In this document: positions 13,701-25,700 of the stretch, in pieces | How the letters are laid out: every line of letters starts with the position of its first letter | Position numbering within the stretch: the stretch's first letter is position 1 | Assembly: GCA_905178155.1 (NCBI GenBank) | Contig: CAJINV010000017.1 | Coordinates: forward strand, 1,108,722 to 1,172,721 | Direction of reading: 5' to 3' | Length of the DNA: 64,000 nucleotides | From: Amoebophrya sp. A120 | Taxonomy: Eukaryota; Sar; Dinophyceae; Syndiniales; Amoebophryaceae | Translations under genes and position numbers: made by a program | The notes under the pieces: model-generated | What the model was told of the DNA's origin: nothing | The model's database searches: none | Seen by the model: only the letters and a program-made list of their open reading frames with translations

Positions 13701-16700
13701 AAGGAGCAGTTTGCAGAGGTAAAACTGCATTATCCTATGTAAAAACGTACCCACCCCATAGTTAAGATGGGGAATCGGCTAGACAAATCCACAAGCTTTG
13801 GCTGTTTCGCATGACAAATTTGGACGCGTAGCGTAGTGCTGTTTGAGCTAGTTCAGCAGCATTACAGATCTAGTCTCTCATGCTGATTGGAGCATGACAA
13901 ATTTCAAAACACCATTAGAAAATGCTCCTCATGGGGCTCCGCATGAGAAACATTTTAAGCATGCAGATTTGCATGGCAACTATGGCGTGGGTACGTTTTT
14001 ACATAGGATATGCATTCCGACGTGTTCTGCGGGCGGGACGGCATCAGTGTCGAGGCCTCCGACGTGATCGCGGCCTCCCTGGGATTCCTGGCCAAAGACG
14101 GCGGAGCAACTTTGGCGAAAAAACAAACGAGCAAAAGTGGCGGAAAAGTGTACAGCGGAATCGTGCAAAGTATAGACAAGTAGAGTTGTTGTGTACGTTT
14201 TTCCTGTATTTATGTATGAATCTCTGTGTTAGTGTTTCGCTTTCGCTTTCGAGGAAACACTGAAACTGATGTCTCTATGTTGTCACAAGCCGCCTGCTGT
14301 ATTAATAAATATTGTAAATCCCGTGCCTGTTGGTCCTGTCAGGAACTCGCCCACCGATGGGGTTATGTTGACCACATCGCTGCTAAAAAAGAATGCGTGC
14401 ATACAGTAATAGATGAACAAGTATGAAGTAGGTGACCACAGGAATGATCTTTTGTCTCTAACTGCCCCTGCCCCCTCTATCTCTCTCAGCCGACCAAGAC
14501 GAGACCACCCCTGCGACAAAGGCGCAGATTATGGAGCAAACCGCTCTCCACAAGGGTTTGTCCCCCGAGGGGGTCCCCTACCGTCTCTCCGACGCGTTTG
14601 ACCGGTTTCCCAACGCGTACGTCGGGCGAAAACGGTTTCAACTCTCGGTGCTCGGCGACTTCAACTACGAGATGGCGGGGCGGATCGAAAACCGGCACGT
14701 GCCGGTCCTACACTACTTCTCGCCCGACTACCAAATGGAGGTCCCCGTGAAGCACCTCAGCTTCCCGCGGCGCGACTACTACAACCACTTCTACTCGCAG
14801 ATGAAGGAAAACCAGCGGTGGAACTTCTTGTTTTCGCGCGTCATCACGCTGGTGTCCATCCTGATGGTGATCTACATGGGCCAGGCGAAGTCCGCGATGA
14901 ACGGCGCACTCGACGCGGGGGCGTCGGAACTCTCCCACCTCACCGAGCACGAGAAAAAAGCGGCGGTAGCGGCCGCCAAGAAGACCGCGGAGACCAGTGC
15001 CGGGTTCGTGCAGTTGGTGGCGCTCTTCGTCGGTACCTTTGTGACGTTCGCGACGGCGGCGTATCCGGACATTATGGAGGCGTACAAGGAGAAGGAGAAA
15101 GAGCGGCTGAACGAACTGAAAGATGCGAACATGAAGGAGTCCGCGAAGATGTGCGGGTTGGTCGCGCAGTACGACAAACTCCTCTGGTTCTCCCAGAAGC
15201 AGCACCGCAACTTCGCGCTGGACGCGGTCATGGACGGGGCAAGTTTCATGTACGCGGCGGAGGTGATGCTGATCCTAATTCTCCTGTTCGGCCACGAGGG
15301 GTCGCCGTTTGTCTTGAAGATCCCGATGGCGCTGGACGCCTGGATGCTGATTCTGGTGACCGGGTACACGCTGGTGAAATTAAACGCGGAATTCCTCGCC
15401 GTGCAGGCGGAGAAGATGAAAAAGCGCATCGCGGAGGCGGATGACCGCATCATTGCGGAATACGAAGCGAAAATGAAGATTTACACCGAGATATCCTGAG
15501 CAAAAATATCCCCTCCACCCTATAGTCAATTTGCTAAATCTGCAACACAAATCTCCAGGAATTTTTGGGAGTTGTGCGTGACAAGTTTCCATCTGCAGTG
15601 TAGTGGTGGTTAGCGAGGGAAGCCGCATGAGAGATCGACTTTGTCATCCTGTTTACGGCATTACAAATGCCAAAAGACGACTAGAAATGCCTCTCATGAT
15701 GGGGATGCGCATTACAAATGTTGAGCTGGGCGCGCTCAGATGGCACCCCGTCCACGATTTTCTCCCGATTTTTTTAGATTTTTTTTTTAAAAAAAAATTT
15801 TGAAGTCGATGTTTGCAGGTGCGAAGTGGCCTGCTTTGAGAGCCTGCTTGTGACTGCCGTCAGTCGTATCTCAGTACTACATCACGCCAACAGTATTTCA
15901 ACTGCACTTGCCCGCGAGTCATCACCTGTTTTTTTGGTTGAGATGAACATATACAATAGCTGCATCAATGCTTAGACATAAAAAGATCGTAGTGCTACTG
16001 TGTTCGCGTTTTTTTTTCAAGGAGTGGTGAGAGATATAGAGCTAGCTAGCACGCAATCCCGTTTTTTTTTTACTGTACGTACACAATTATGTATTTCATC
16101 GTGATCTGCACGTCGCCCGGGTCCGTCGTCTCGCCACTCCGCATCGCCGCGTAGCATTCCCGCCTCCACCGTCAGCTGTCTTTTTACCGCGTCCTCGTTG
16201 CGACTTCGGAACCCGCAAAACCCGATTGTGATTCATGATGTAGAGCGGGTCGATGCGGGGAAAAAAAGCTCAACCTTCCGTAGAAGGGAGGAAAAATCCA
16301 CTTCCATCCGTCGGCAGCAAGCAGCAGATCCAACAGCACCACCGCTGTTTCGTCCGCATCTCGACGTCCACTTTCCAGTCGTCCGCGCCACAACGAAGGA
16401 TGGCGTATTCGCAAATCCGCATTCGCTCCACGCCGCCACCACAGCTCGTCCACGCTGCGATAGGAACCACCTGAGGTTCAAAGTTTGCGAAGGCGGACGG
16501 AAGTTCCACCGTCGTTCCAAATCCGCACTCCAGCCTCCGCTCGTGGCTCCGTAGCAGCCAACTCCGCATCGCGTCGTCGCATCGCGGATCCACATCGCCG
16601 TTCGCAGGCGGAGCAGTCGGGCTCAACGCCGCAATTCCGCTTTCCACATCTCGCTGCCACCGCCGGTAAGTCCACATCGCAGCTCCGCATCCACTCCTGC

Positions 16701-19700
16701 CGCCGCAAATCCGTCTACGCCGCCACGAGAACCACCAAAGGTTCAAGGGAAGCGAAGGTTGTCGTCGCGAAATCCACATCGCAGGTCCACCGCGCGGCTC
16801 CACATCGCAGCTCGCCAACGCCGATCCACATCGCCGCTCCACAGCTCCACATCGCAGATCCACAGTCGCTCGCTCCACCGCAAATCTCCGTTCACGCGGC
16901 GATGGGAACCGATGGGGGTTCAAAAAATTCCAACGCTGCGGTCGCGGCGTCCACATTCGCAAAATCCACAGTCGCATCTCCACATCGCAGCCCCGTCGGC
17001 ACTGAATTCGCGGCGCAGCCCGACGGCCCGATCCGGTGTGCTCGTCAGCACAAAGTTCAAACTACATTCTATTGCTGGCGTGATGTAGTAGCAGGCTATT
17101 TTACAGCGTATGCTAAGGCACGATTATCTTTTTCTATAGTAAACGCTACAGCCTCCCGAATTTCTATCCCGCCCGGGGAGGCGGCTTGCATAAAGCACTG
17201 CACGCATGCAACTGTCACACCGATCGCGCTTTTCTTTACTCTGTATAGTCGCACCGATATTACACATGCGCTTCTGGTTCATCACCGACTTTTCATTTGT
17301 ATGCTGTGATCTACACCGACAACGTTCTCACCGACTTGTGCATTCATGTCTTGCATCGTGTTTCATCAAAGTTTGTCATGGGCAACAAGTAGAACATTAT
17401 GTAGAAAAGATGGAAAAAAGCAGCAACTAGCTGGACGTCGACTCTATAACTAAGCTTTAACTTCCCCCCTCCTTCTGTAGATGGTTCTGCTTGAACTCAA
17501 GTAGAACATTTCTACAAAGGAGGAATTTTACATTTGCGTCAACATCTCACACATCCACCATAACAGAGTTGTTTTTGATATATTATACAGAAAAATTTTA
17601 CATATTATTTTTGATTAACAACTCTGTTCCCGCTCCTATTTACGTGTTGAGCTTTATTTATTATTCCCTCCACCACGTGTGAGACTGTTGGATATGGGCC
17701 TCCTGCCAGTAGGAACAGTGAGTTCTTTACGAAAACATTGAAGCCTACAAATATCATTAAGTCCCCGACAAAATGACTCACTGACTGACTTACTGGTCCA
17801 TACTTTTACTATTATGTACTTGTGGCAAGATGAAACTGTGCATTTTCGAAGTATAAAAAGTGCGAAACAATAAATCAATCAAAACCTAGCAAAAGTTGCT
17901 TGAGTAGTATCCTCTGGTCGATCAAACCGACGGTGATGAAGCAGCAAATATTGGTATGTAAAGTGCGACTATTGCAAACAACTTTCACGGCCAAAATTAT
18001 CCGTCCAACTACTCATCCTCATCATCGGATCCGCCCGCGACCGCGTTGTTGGCAATGGGGGCGTTCACGTTGGCCTGCGCACCACCCGGCACGTGCAACT
18101 GGAGGTTGATTCTGCGTCTCTGGGGCGCGGGCTGATTGGCGTTCGCACCGGCCGGGTCGGCACCGTTCGGGAACTGGCGGGTGATCTCACGCCAGAGCAA
18201 TTGCTTCTGGGCGGGAAAGAGAAAACTGAATGGCACCGTCATACTGTTGTAAGCCTGGGCGGACTCCTGGTACGATCCTGATATTATTTTTGGCATGATG
18301 TTGTAGATGCAGTTTCGCATAGTATTATGCTCATTTTTGCTTTGCATAAACCAATCTGTCTTGCATGCAGTAGGTCGTACTTCTAATTGCTTACAACCAA
18401 GAAATTTTCTGTGCGTATACCGTTCGCCAAAGCGATCCGCAACGGACCCTCCTCCAACTCCTGCATGCGGCGGACGAACTTCTCAAACGTCTCACTCAAC
18501 TTCTCCTGGATGGACGGGTACTCGGTGAACAGGCGCGCTTCCAAATCCTCCTTCATCGCTAACATGGTGTTGGCGCGGTCGGCATGCTCCTGGTGCGCAC
18601 CACCGGTGTAGCAGTTGCACATCTCGCGCATGATCTCGTGCAGGGAACGCCAGCGGTTGCGGGCGGGAAAGCGGATTCCACCCAAGAAGGCGAGCAAGTC
18701 GATCATCTCCTGCTGCGATCCGCGGTTGTCCCAGTCATGCAAGAAGTCAAAAGCGGTGCCAATGGCCAGGATGCGGTTGTCGAGGTCCCGCAGTTGCCCC
18801 TCCACGCGGGTCTGGTCCATGGTCAACAAGTAGCGGCGCAAGGCACCATTGTACTGCTGCGTGAAGTTGCCGGGCAATTTGGTGTAGTACAACGAGGTCG
18901 TGTTGGTGTAGGCGTCGTTCAAACCGATCAAAGTGGTGATGACCGGGTGCGGCTGGGGCAGGTTCATCCACTGGCGGATAGTGTTGACCATCTGACGCAT
19001 CAAGCCCTGGAGATTTGCATTGTAGAAATTACAGACGAAACTATACGACAATAAAGCTGGCACTTCAGTATCAAACTTGTTATGCAGGAAGATTCGTTTT
19101 TCTATCAACCAATAAAGTTCGCTCTCTCGGCTCGTGATAACTCTCAACTCAAGCAGCATGAAAAAGTAGTACCAAATCATGGATCTCCGGCTGGGGGGGC
19201 ACCTCTCCCTGCGCGCGCTTGATCGCTTTCGTCACCATCTCCTCAGCACAACGCGAAGTGTCGAGCGCGCGGGTCAAGTCAGCCTTGCTATGCTATGAAA
19301 AAAACCTTGGAGCAACACACTGTTTTCCTTTCAAAAGGTGCACGACGGGTGCACTCTTCGACTTTTTTATCACTTCTTCTTGCATTTCCTCCACTGTATT
19401 TTGACGTCCTGTTCTCTTGGTACTTTTACAGTGCAGTACTTTCTTTTTTTCAAGTCCCAACCACGCGAACTCATGAGCATAGCATGCAGAGTAAAATCTG
19501 AAAGAGAAAACAGTGCTTTGAGCCAAGGTTTTATCTTTGCATCGTCGTACACGGTGAACTGGGCGTTACCGGTGCGCAAGAAGGTGCCGAGCTGAATCTC
19601 CACCTGGACCAACAGTTCGGCCACGGCGGCAGCGCGGAGCATCTGATGTGGATTTGCAGTATGAAATGCAACATGCGTGCTCATCGTTTCAGGATATGTT

Positions 19701-22700
19701 TCTTATCAATATTGGATGCTTTGTTCGTCATCTGCGCTACACAGTAGTTCTGTCATGCATAGAAGCTAAAAACTTTGCTTCGTCAGTTTCCGACTACGCA
19801 ATACACGACTCAACCGATGAAACGCGCTCATTTTGCAAAAGGCACAACACTATATACGTCCATCGCCTTCTCCCAGAACAACTCCTGGAGCGTCTGTCCG
19901 CCGTTGACGGGGGCACCCTGCAGCAAATGGGTGGAGATGGCGTCTTCCAGCAAAGACACCTGCTGCAGCTCGATCGCATTGCTGATCATCATCATGTTCT
20001 CGCGGATCTCGGGCATGTTGTTGTTGCCGGACACGAACGCGCGGGCCTGCGCGTACGCCCTGTTTTTTATTGTCAGAATGATGTATCTCATGAAATTACA
20101 GTTGCGTTTTTCTGTGGCACTGAAGCATGATTTCAATGGACCGACGTAAGATTACGATGTGAACAGCATCACTTTATCAACAAAAACACACAAATATACC
20201 AGTCGCGAAACTGGACCAAGGTCCGGGGCTGGCGGGCCGCGGTCCGCTGGAAGGCACCACCCTGAAACAAAGCGATGATTCCCGCGCGCTCCACTTCATC
20301 ACGGGCTTCTGGGTGGCGCATTAAACCGCACAGACGATCGCACACGCCGAGAGCACGTAACCCGTTGGCCTCATCGGTCAGGGAGGCAAATCTCCCCTGG
20401 AGATGGACCTGAGTCGTGGTTCTTGGCCATGATTTCCACTTCAAATGGCAGTTTTGTCATGCAGAAATCCATACTTCACAAAAGCATCATGCGATTGTCA
20501 TGTCGGTCAAGTTTGTGATGCACAAGTTCCAAAATTGATGTAGTACTGCCACACGACGTTCTTGATCGAGCGTAGTATGATTGAAATCGGCCCTTCCCAA
20601 ACGGGCCGCTTCGCGGGCGATGATGTCGGTGCGCGTGAAGAGCACGATCTGACGCACCGCCGAGGGCAACGCGGCCATGGACCTGGCGATGACGGCTTCG
20701 TGGGCCAGTTCGAGGTTACCGATCTGGGCGTCAGTCAGGGTGGAAAGGTACTGGACGCGACTCAAAAATTATGCAAGTTGCAACTCTAGCTCAGCACCTC
20801 AGCCGCGTCATGCATGCCTGGCTACTTCAAAAATGCAAAAGCGCATGACAAACTCATATGATCAGATATGCTATTTCACAAGCATTAAGCACGTAGTCGC
20901 ACAGTTGGTCGAGACCAATTTGCATCATAGTTAGCATGACAAAGCAGTAGTGTAAGGTGCTGAGCTAGATATTGCTACCATAACAGACGGGTCCGCATGC
21001 GACCTTCCTGACGCCAGAGGGCACCCATGGCAGCGACATGATTCGCGTCTTGCTGTAGTGGTAATTTTTTTGAATTTACAGTATGTCTTTTTCACATCAA
21101 CAAGCGTCTGCTCATCCATGATAAAGGCATTCTATGCATGACAAGTTCAAAAATGTGTACCGGCAGAGCTGCGTTCTGCAGAAACTCCTGGGCGACCTCT
21201 CCAGTGGGGTGACGGGCCAATCTGTTTGCCATCTTGACACGCTTTTTTTTTCAAAGGAAGAACTCTCCACAAAGGAAGAACTCAAGAAGTAGTTGGCTAC
21301 GGGTTTTGTGTTGATGAAGATGATGAAAAGCAAGTATTAGATGGCGCGCGTCAGAAATTCAAAATTGTAAAATGAAAGTATCCAAACAACATCAAGATCA
21401 TCAAAGCAGCCGCCTTTTTTTCTTCACAATTACCACTGTCAAAGTGAGATCTCAGATCTATCCCATAACTTGAACTACAACAACAACAGTCATCTCATTC
21501 TAGGCACTGCAATGCGCTGCTTCATCTCTCACAAAAAAAAACAAAACAAAGAGCCGACTTATTTGATGATGTCAGCACGTTTTTACCAAGTACTATGTGT
21601 GCTGAAGCTTACGACACGACAACGCCATCATCGACGCCGAACTCACACAAAAAAAAACCTTGCTTTACTTCTGTATTGTGCGCGCAATTCTACCTCTATG
21701 ACATACTTGCATGCTGTGCTATATCAACTCGAGAAGTGCCTTCTTTTTTCATGTATGTTCCACTACTTGCATGTGCAGTCTGTCATGCTTCTTGTATGTC
21801 AATCCAGCGTACTCAATTTATGACATGCACTTCGAAGTCTACTAATTTGTCATGCTGTGTATCACAAAGCAGCAGTACTATGCTGCTTCAACTTCCCATG
21901 AAGAGTTGCGCTATGTCCCTATGTGTATGCATGATGCTACTACTGTGTGGTTTTACTGTCACGCACTACGTCCATCTACAGGTACACTGTTTGTATTACA
22001 AGCTATGTACTTTCACACGAAGTAAGGTCGTTCTACGCAGTTAAGATTGTACAAAGTTGTCAACGCTTCTGGCTTATATATAGGTCTTTTGCGCGATGCT
22101 AAAGTCTACAGCTGTTCCTATGTAATATTCAATTTGTGCACTATATTCTACTACTTGCAATGAAACTACTGTCAGGTACACCACTATTCTACACGGCTGG
22201 CCATCGGTAACTCGGACAAGAAGGCGAAGGTCATGGCGCAGATGGTCAACGCGTCATGGTGGTGATCTAGGGCTCGCAGGTATCCGTTCGCCCATGGTGA
22301 CCATCTCCGTTGCCGCATGACCGCGAGGGTGAAGTAGTCGTGGTGGGCCAAAGTTCGATGACCAGCCGTGAAGTTACTATATACTACTTTACTAAGCTTT
22401 TCTTGTTCTAGTAGTGCTCTTTTTGACACCTTCTACGCATTACAAATTGACGCTTTCTTGTCTACTTAAAGCTACATTTTCTGACATCCTTTAAAAATGA
22501 CGATTTTTCCTCACAAAAAGTGATCACTTTTCCTGCTCAAAAGTGAACTCGAAAAATGAGACGTTTTGCAAATTTGACCTCGAAAAAAAAGTCTTCTGAT
22601 TTTCTAGAAGGTGAACTCGAAAAAGTCTCGCGATAATGGAGAATATAAGTAGGACATGAGTCTTTTTTCTAGACTTTTTTTTTGACTATGCAGATGCAAA

Positions 22701-25700
22701 AGGTGACTTCGAGGAGGAAAAGCGAGAGACTTTTTTTTGTGCTCAAAAGTGATCATTTTTGAGCTCAAAAAGTGACCACTTTTTGTGAGGAATAATTGAG
22801 ATTTCCTTTGAGAGATGAATTGTACAATAAATCAATGCTTTTTGAACCTGAAACTGTGCAGAATATAAGTGTGTTCAACTACAACTTGAGGTGCCCGACC
22901 ACCTTCACTGGGCCGGCACTTGGGACGCCGATTCTGCGAGCACGTCATGCTGTTTACCCGCACCTGCAGCAGCCATCTTTGGCTGCTTTTTGGTCTTGGC
23001 CTTGATCCTCTGCTTCTCCACAAGGACATCGGCGATTTCCAGGTATTCTGCGTCGATCTTCTGGAAATCCAACCACGACGTAGTCGACTTTCCGGGCGAG
23101 AGGTACTTGTAGGTCTGGTCAGAAATGTGCATCAGAGCGTCGAACTCCTTCTGCCTGGTAGCGTCCTTTCCAGCACGTTCGGCGGCAAAAGCACGGATCT
23201 CCGAGGTGTAGGCGGCGTACTGGGACTTCAAAACCTCCAAATCATCTTCGGTGGACTGCGGTTCGTACTTGCTGTTGGAGCTGGCTTTTTCGCAGATGAA
23301 ACGGCACATCACGGCCCACCCGTTTAGGAGGCACTCGACCCAAAGGGGTCCCTCTTTCTCGCCAAACACCATGCTCCTCATGGGCCTCTTCGTCGACTGG
23401 CACTTCATGTCCAGGTAGGGGTGGACGAGGAGCTTTTTCATGTTGTTCGCCAGCTTGGTGTCCACGCACTTCATGCTCAGTCGGACAGCATCTCTTCCGG
23501 TTCTCTTGCGGTCAAACACCGTCGACGCTTCGATGCATTTCCACCCTTCGACTCTCGTTGCGAAGAGACGATTAGCAACCTTCTGTCGCTCCAGCTGATG
23601 CAGTGCGTATTCCTTGCTCGAGAGGTGCATCTTCGCCGTCGCAGAAAGGGCAGTCATGCCCTGCGTTTCCACCTGCGTTGAAGCCTGCGTTTGCGGTTCC
23701 TCCACGACGATCTTGTTCGTCTTTCGCCACGTTTCCGCATGGACGTCATCCGACTGTAGTGGCATTGCTACCATCTTGTTGTCGTCCAGAACCCAGATCT
23801 TGTCGGTCGATTTCGGCGCGGTCAAAGCCAGCATCGTAGGCTGCAGAAACTTCTCCAAGTTGTCCTGCATTTGGGCTTTCTCGCTATTGCTAGCGGAGGC
23901 CCACCCTTCCCTGAGCACCTTGTCCTCCTCCTTTCCCGCCTTGGTCCGCTGCTGCCGGTACGACAGGTTGATCCGTTCTCCACAGAACAAGCACGCTTTG
24001 CTTCTGCCGTCCTTTACGTCGACTTTCATCGTGTACATCGGCCCGAGTGTATCCCGTGAAAAGCATTGAAGCTGCAAGCCAAGCATTACTACTATGCATT
24101 AGATATTTGCATGAAATATGTAAAGGTTTTGCGCACAAGAAATCAAATTTTGTAATGCAAAAATCAACATTTGTGATGCTTGTCATGTAGCTTCAATGTT
24201 TTGGTTGCATACATCGTATCCAGGTCGTATTCGGTGCCGCGGTCGTCGGAGTACAAGTTTATCCAGGTCATTCGCATCCTGCACTGCCACCACTCCTTTC
24301 CCGGATCTTTCTGCAGTGCTAATTGCACCGCTTTGAACGATGATGGAGACAGCACCACGTCTGAAATGAGGAACGTGTGCATTTCCCCCGACGGACGGTG
24401 CTTGTACTGCGTTATGAAGAATGGCGACAATAACGACGACACGTCGTGCACCCCCTGCAGTACCGGCATCGCGATGTTGTCGTCTTCCCCAACTTCGTCT
24501 GCGTCTTCTACCAGCAGTTCGTCGTCGACTATCGATCGCAACAATCTTATCCTGCGAAGAAGGCCAAAGTTTTTGTATGCAAGCATGCGAAGCTTTCTGT
24601 TTCTTCGCAGGATAAGATTGTTGCGTTTCGATAGCATCATCATCCGGCTCGGCGAGGTTCAGGTGAGCTAGATCACCGGGTTCGATTCCAGCAGCCTTCT
24701 TCTCTTGTCGCAGCGATTTCAGCTTACCGCGCTTCGCCCGGATGAAACGCGATATCAGCACAGCAGAAGCCGGTTTAACTTTCGCCCGCACCGTCACCTC
24801 CGGCGGCTTTTCCACTGTAATCAGCTGGTTGGTTCTGTTGCACATAGCGGGTGCAAGTTTTCGATAGTCGCCGTCTTTTGTCAAGTACTTTTGCAGCACT
24901 CGTTCCTGCACCCCTTCGTAGTACAGTTTCTCGCGGTTCACGACAGCAAATTCCCGGACTTCTTCCTCCTCTTCTTCGCTTTCTTCGGCATCCTCATACT
25001 TCAGCTCCGCCGCTAGTAGCTCCTTCTTCTTATCCATTTCCGCTGCGATGATGGTGTATTTCGCTTTTTCGTCGTCGTCCTTCCAGGAATTCAATTTGTG
25101 ACACTTTTCTAGCACGTCCGCCGCTGTCATCTTCACGTCTTCTTCACCGTCCTCCCACTGGTCTTCCCGTTTCGCATCTATCGGTCGTGTGCAGGCGTAG
25201 TGCCGTTTCGCTGCGGGTTCGCCGGTATCGTCGTCTTCTTGATCCGGTAGCAAGTACGGCCGGCATTCCTCTTCCACCACCGAAGCCATGTTTTGCCAGT
25301 CCTTTCTGTTTAGCTGCGCGTCCGGTCGTATGCGTTGAAAATATGTAAAATAGCCTCCTGCAAGTAAAAATCAAAACTGAAAAAGCACTGCAGTTTGCAT
25401 GCAAAAAGTTACGTTCTCATCATGTCGTTGCACAGATTCGTCATGCCTTATGTAGTATGTGGTGCCTTTTCAGAAAAAAACCTGTAATGCAAGAAAGCTA
25501 TGCTACACATTTTCACTTCATAACTCCGGGGATACTCTTGGTTCCAGTCTTGCACCGCTTCGCATGCCACTTGTAACGTCCACCCCGTTTTTCGCAGTTT
25601 TTGGTGCTGCGGTTGGCAACTTCGAGGCATTCGGTGAGGGATTTCATCTTCGCTTCGCGGATGTTCTGCGGCAGATTCCGCATATACCGCTGTACAGAGT

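Noticed and set aside
16270-16983. 237-codon minus-strand and 274-codon plus-strand open frames
   Set aside because: They overlap on opposite strands and arise from the CACATCGC-rich repeat, which avoids stops. The translations are low-complexity Arg/Cys/Trp or Pro/His/Ser strings.
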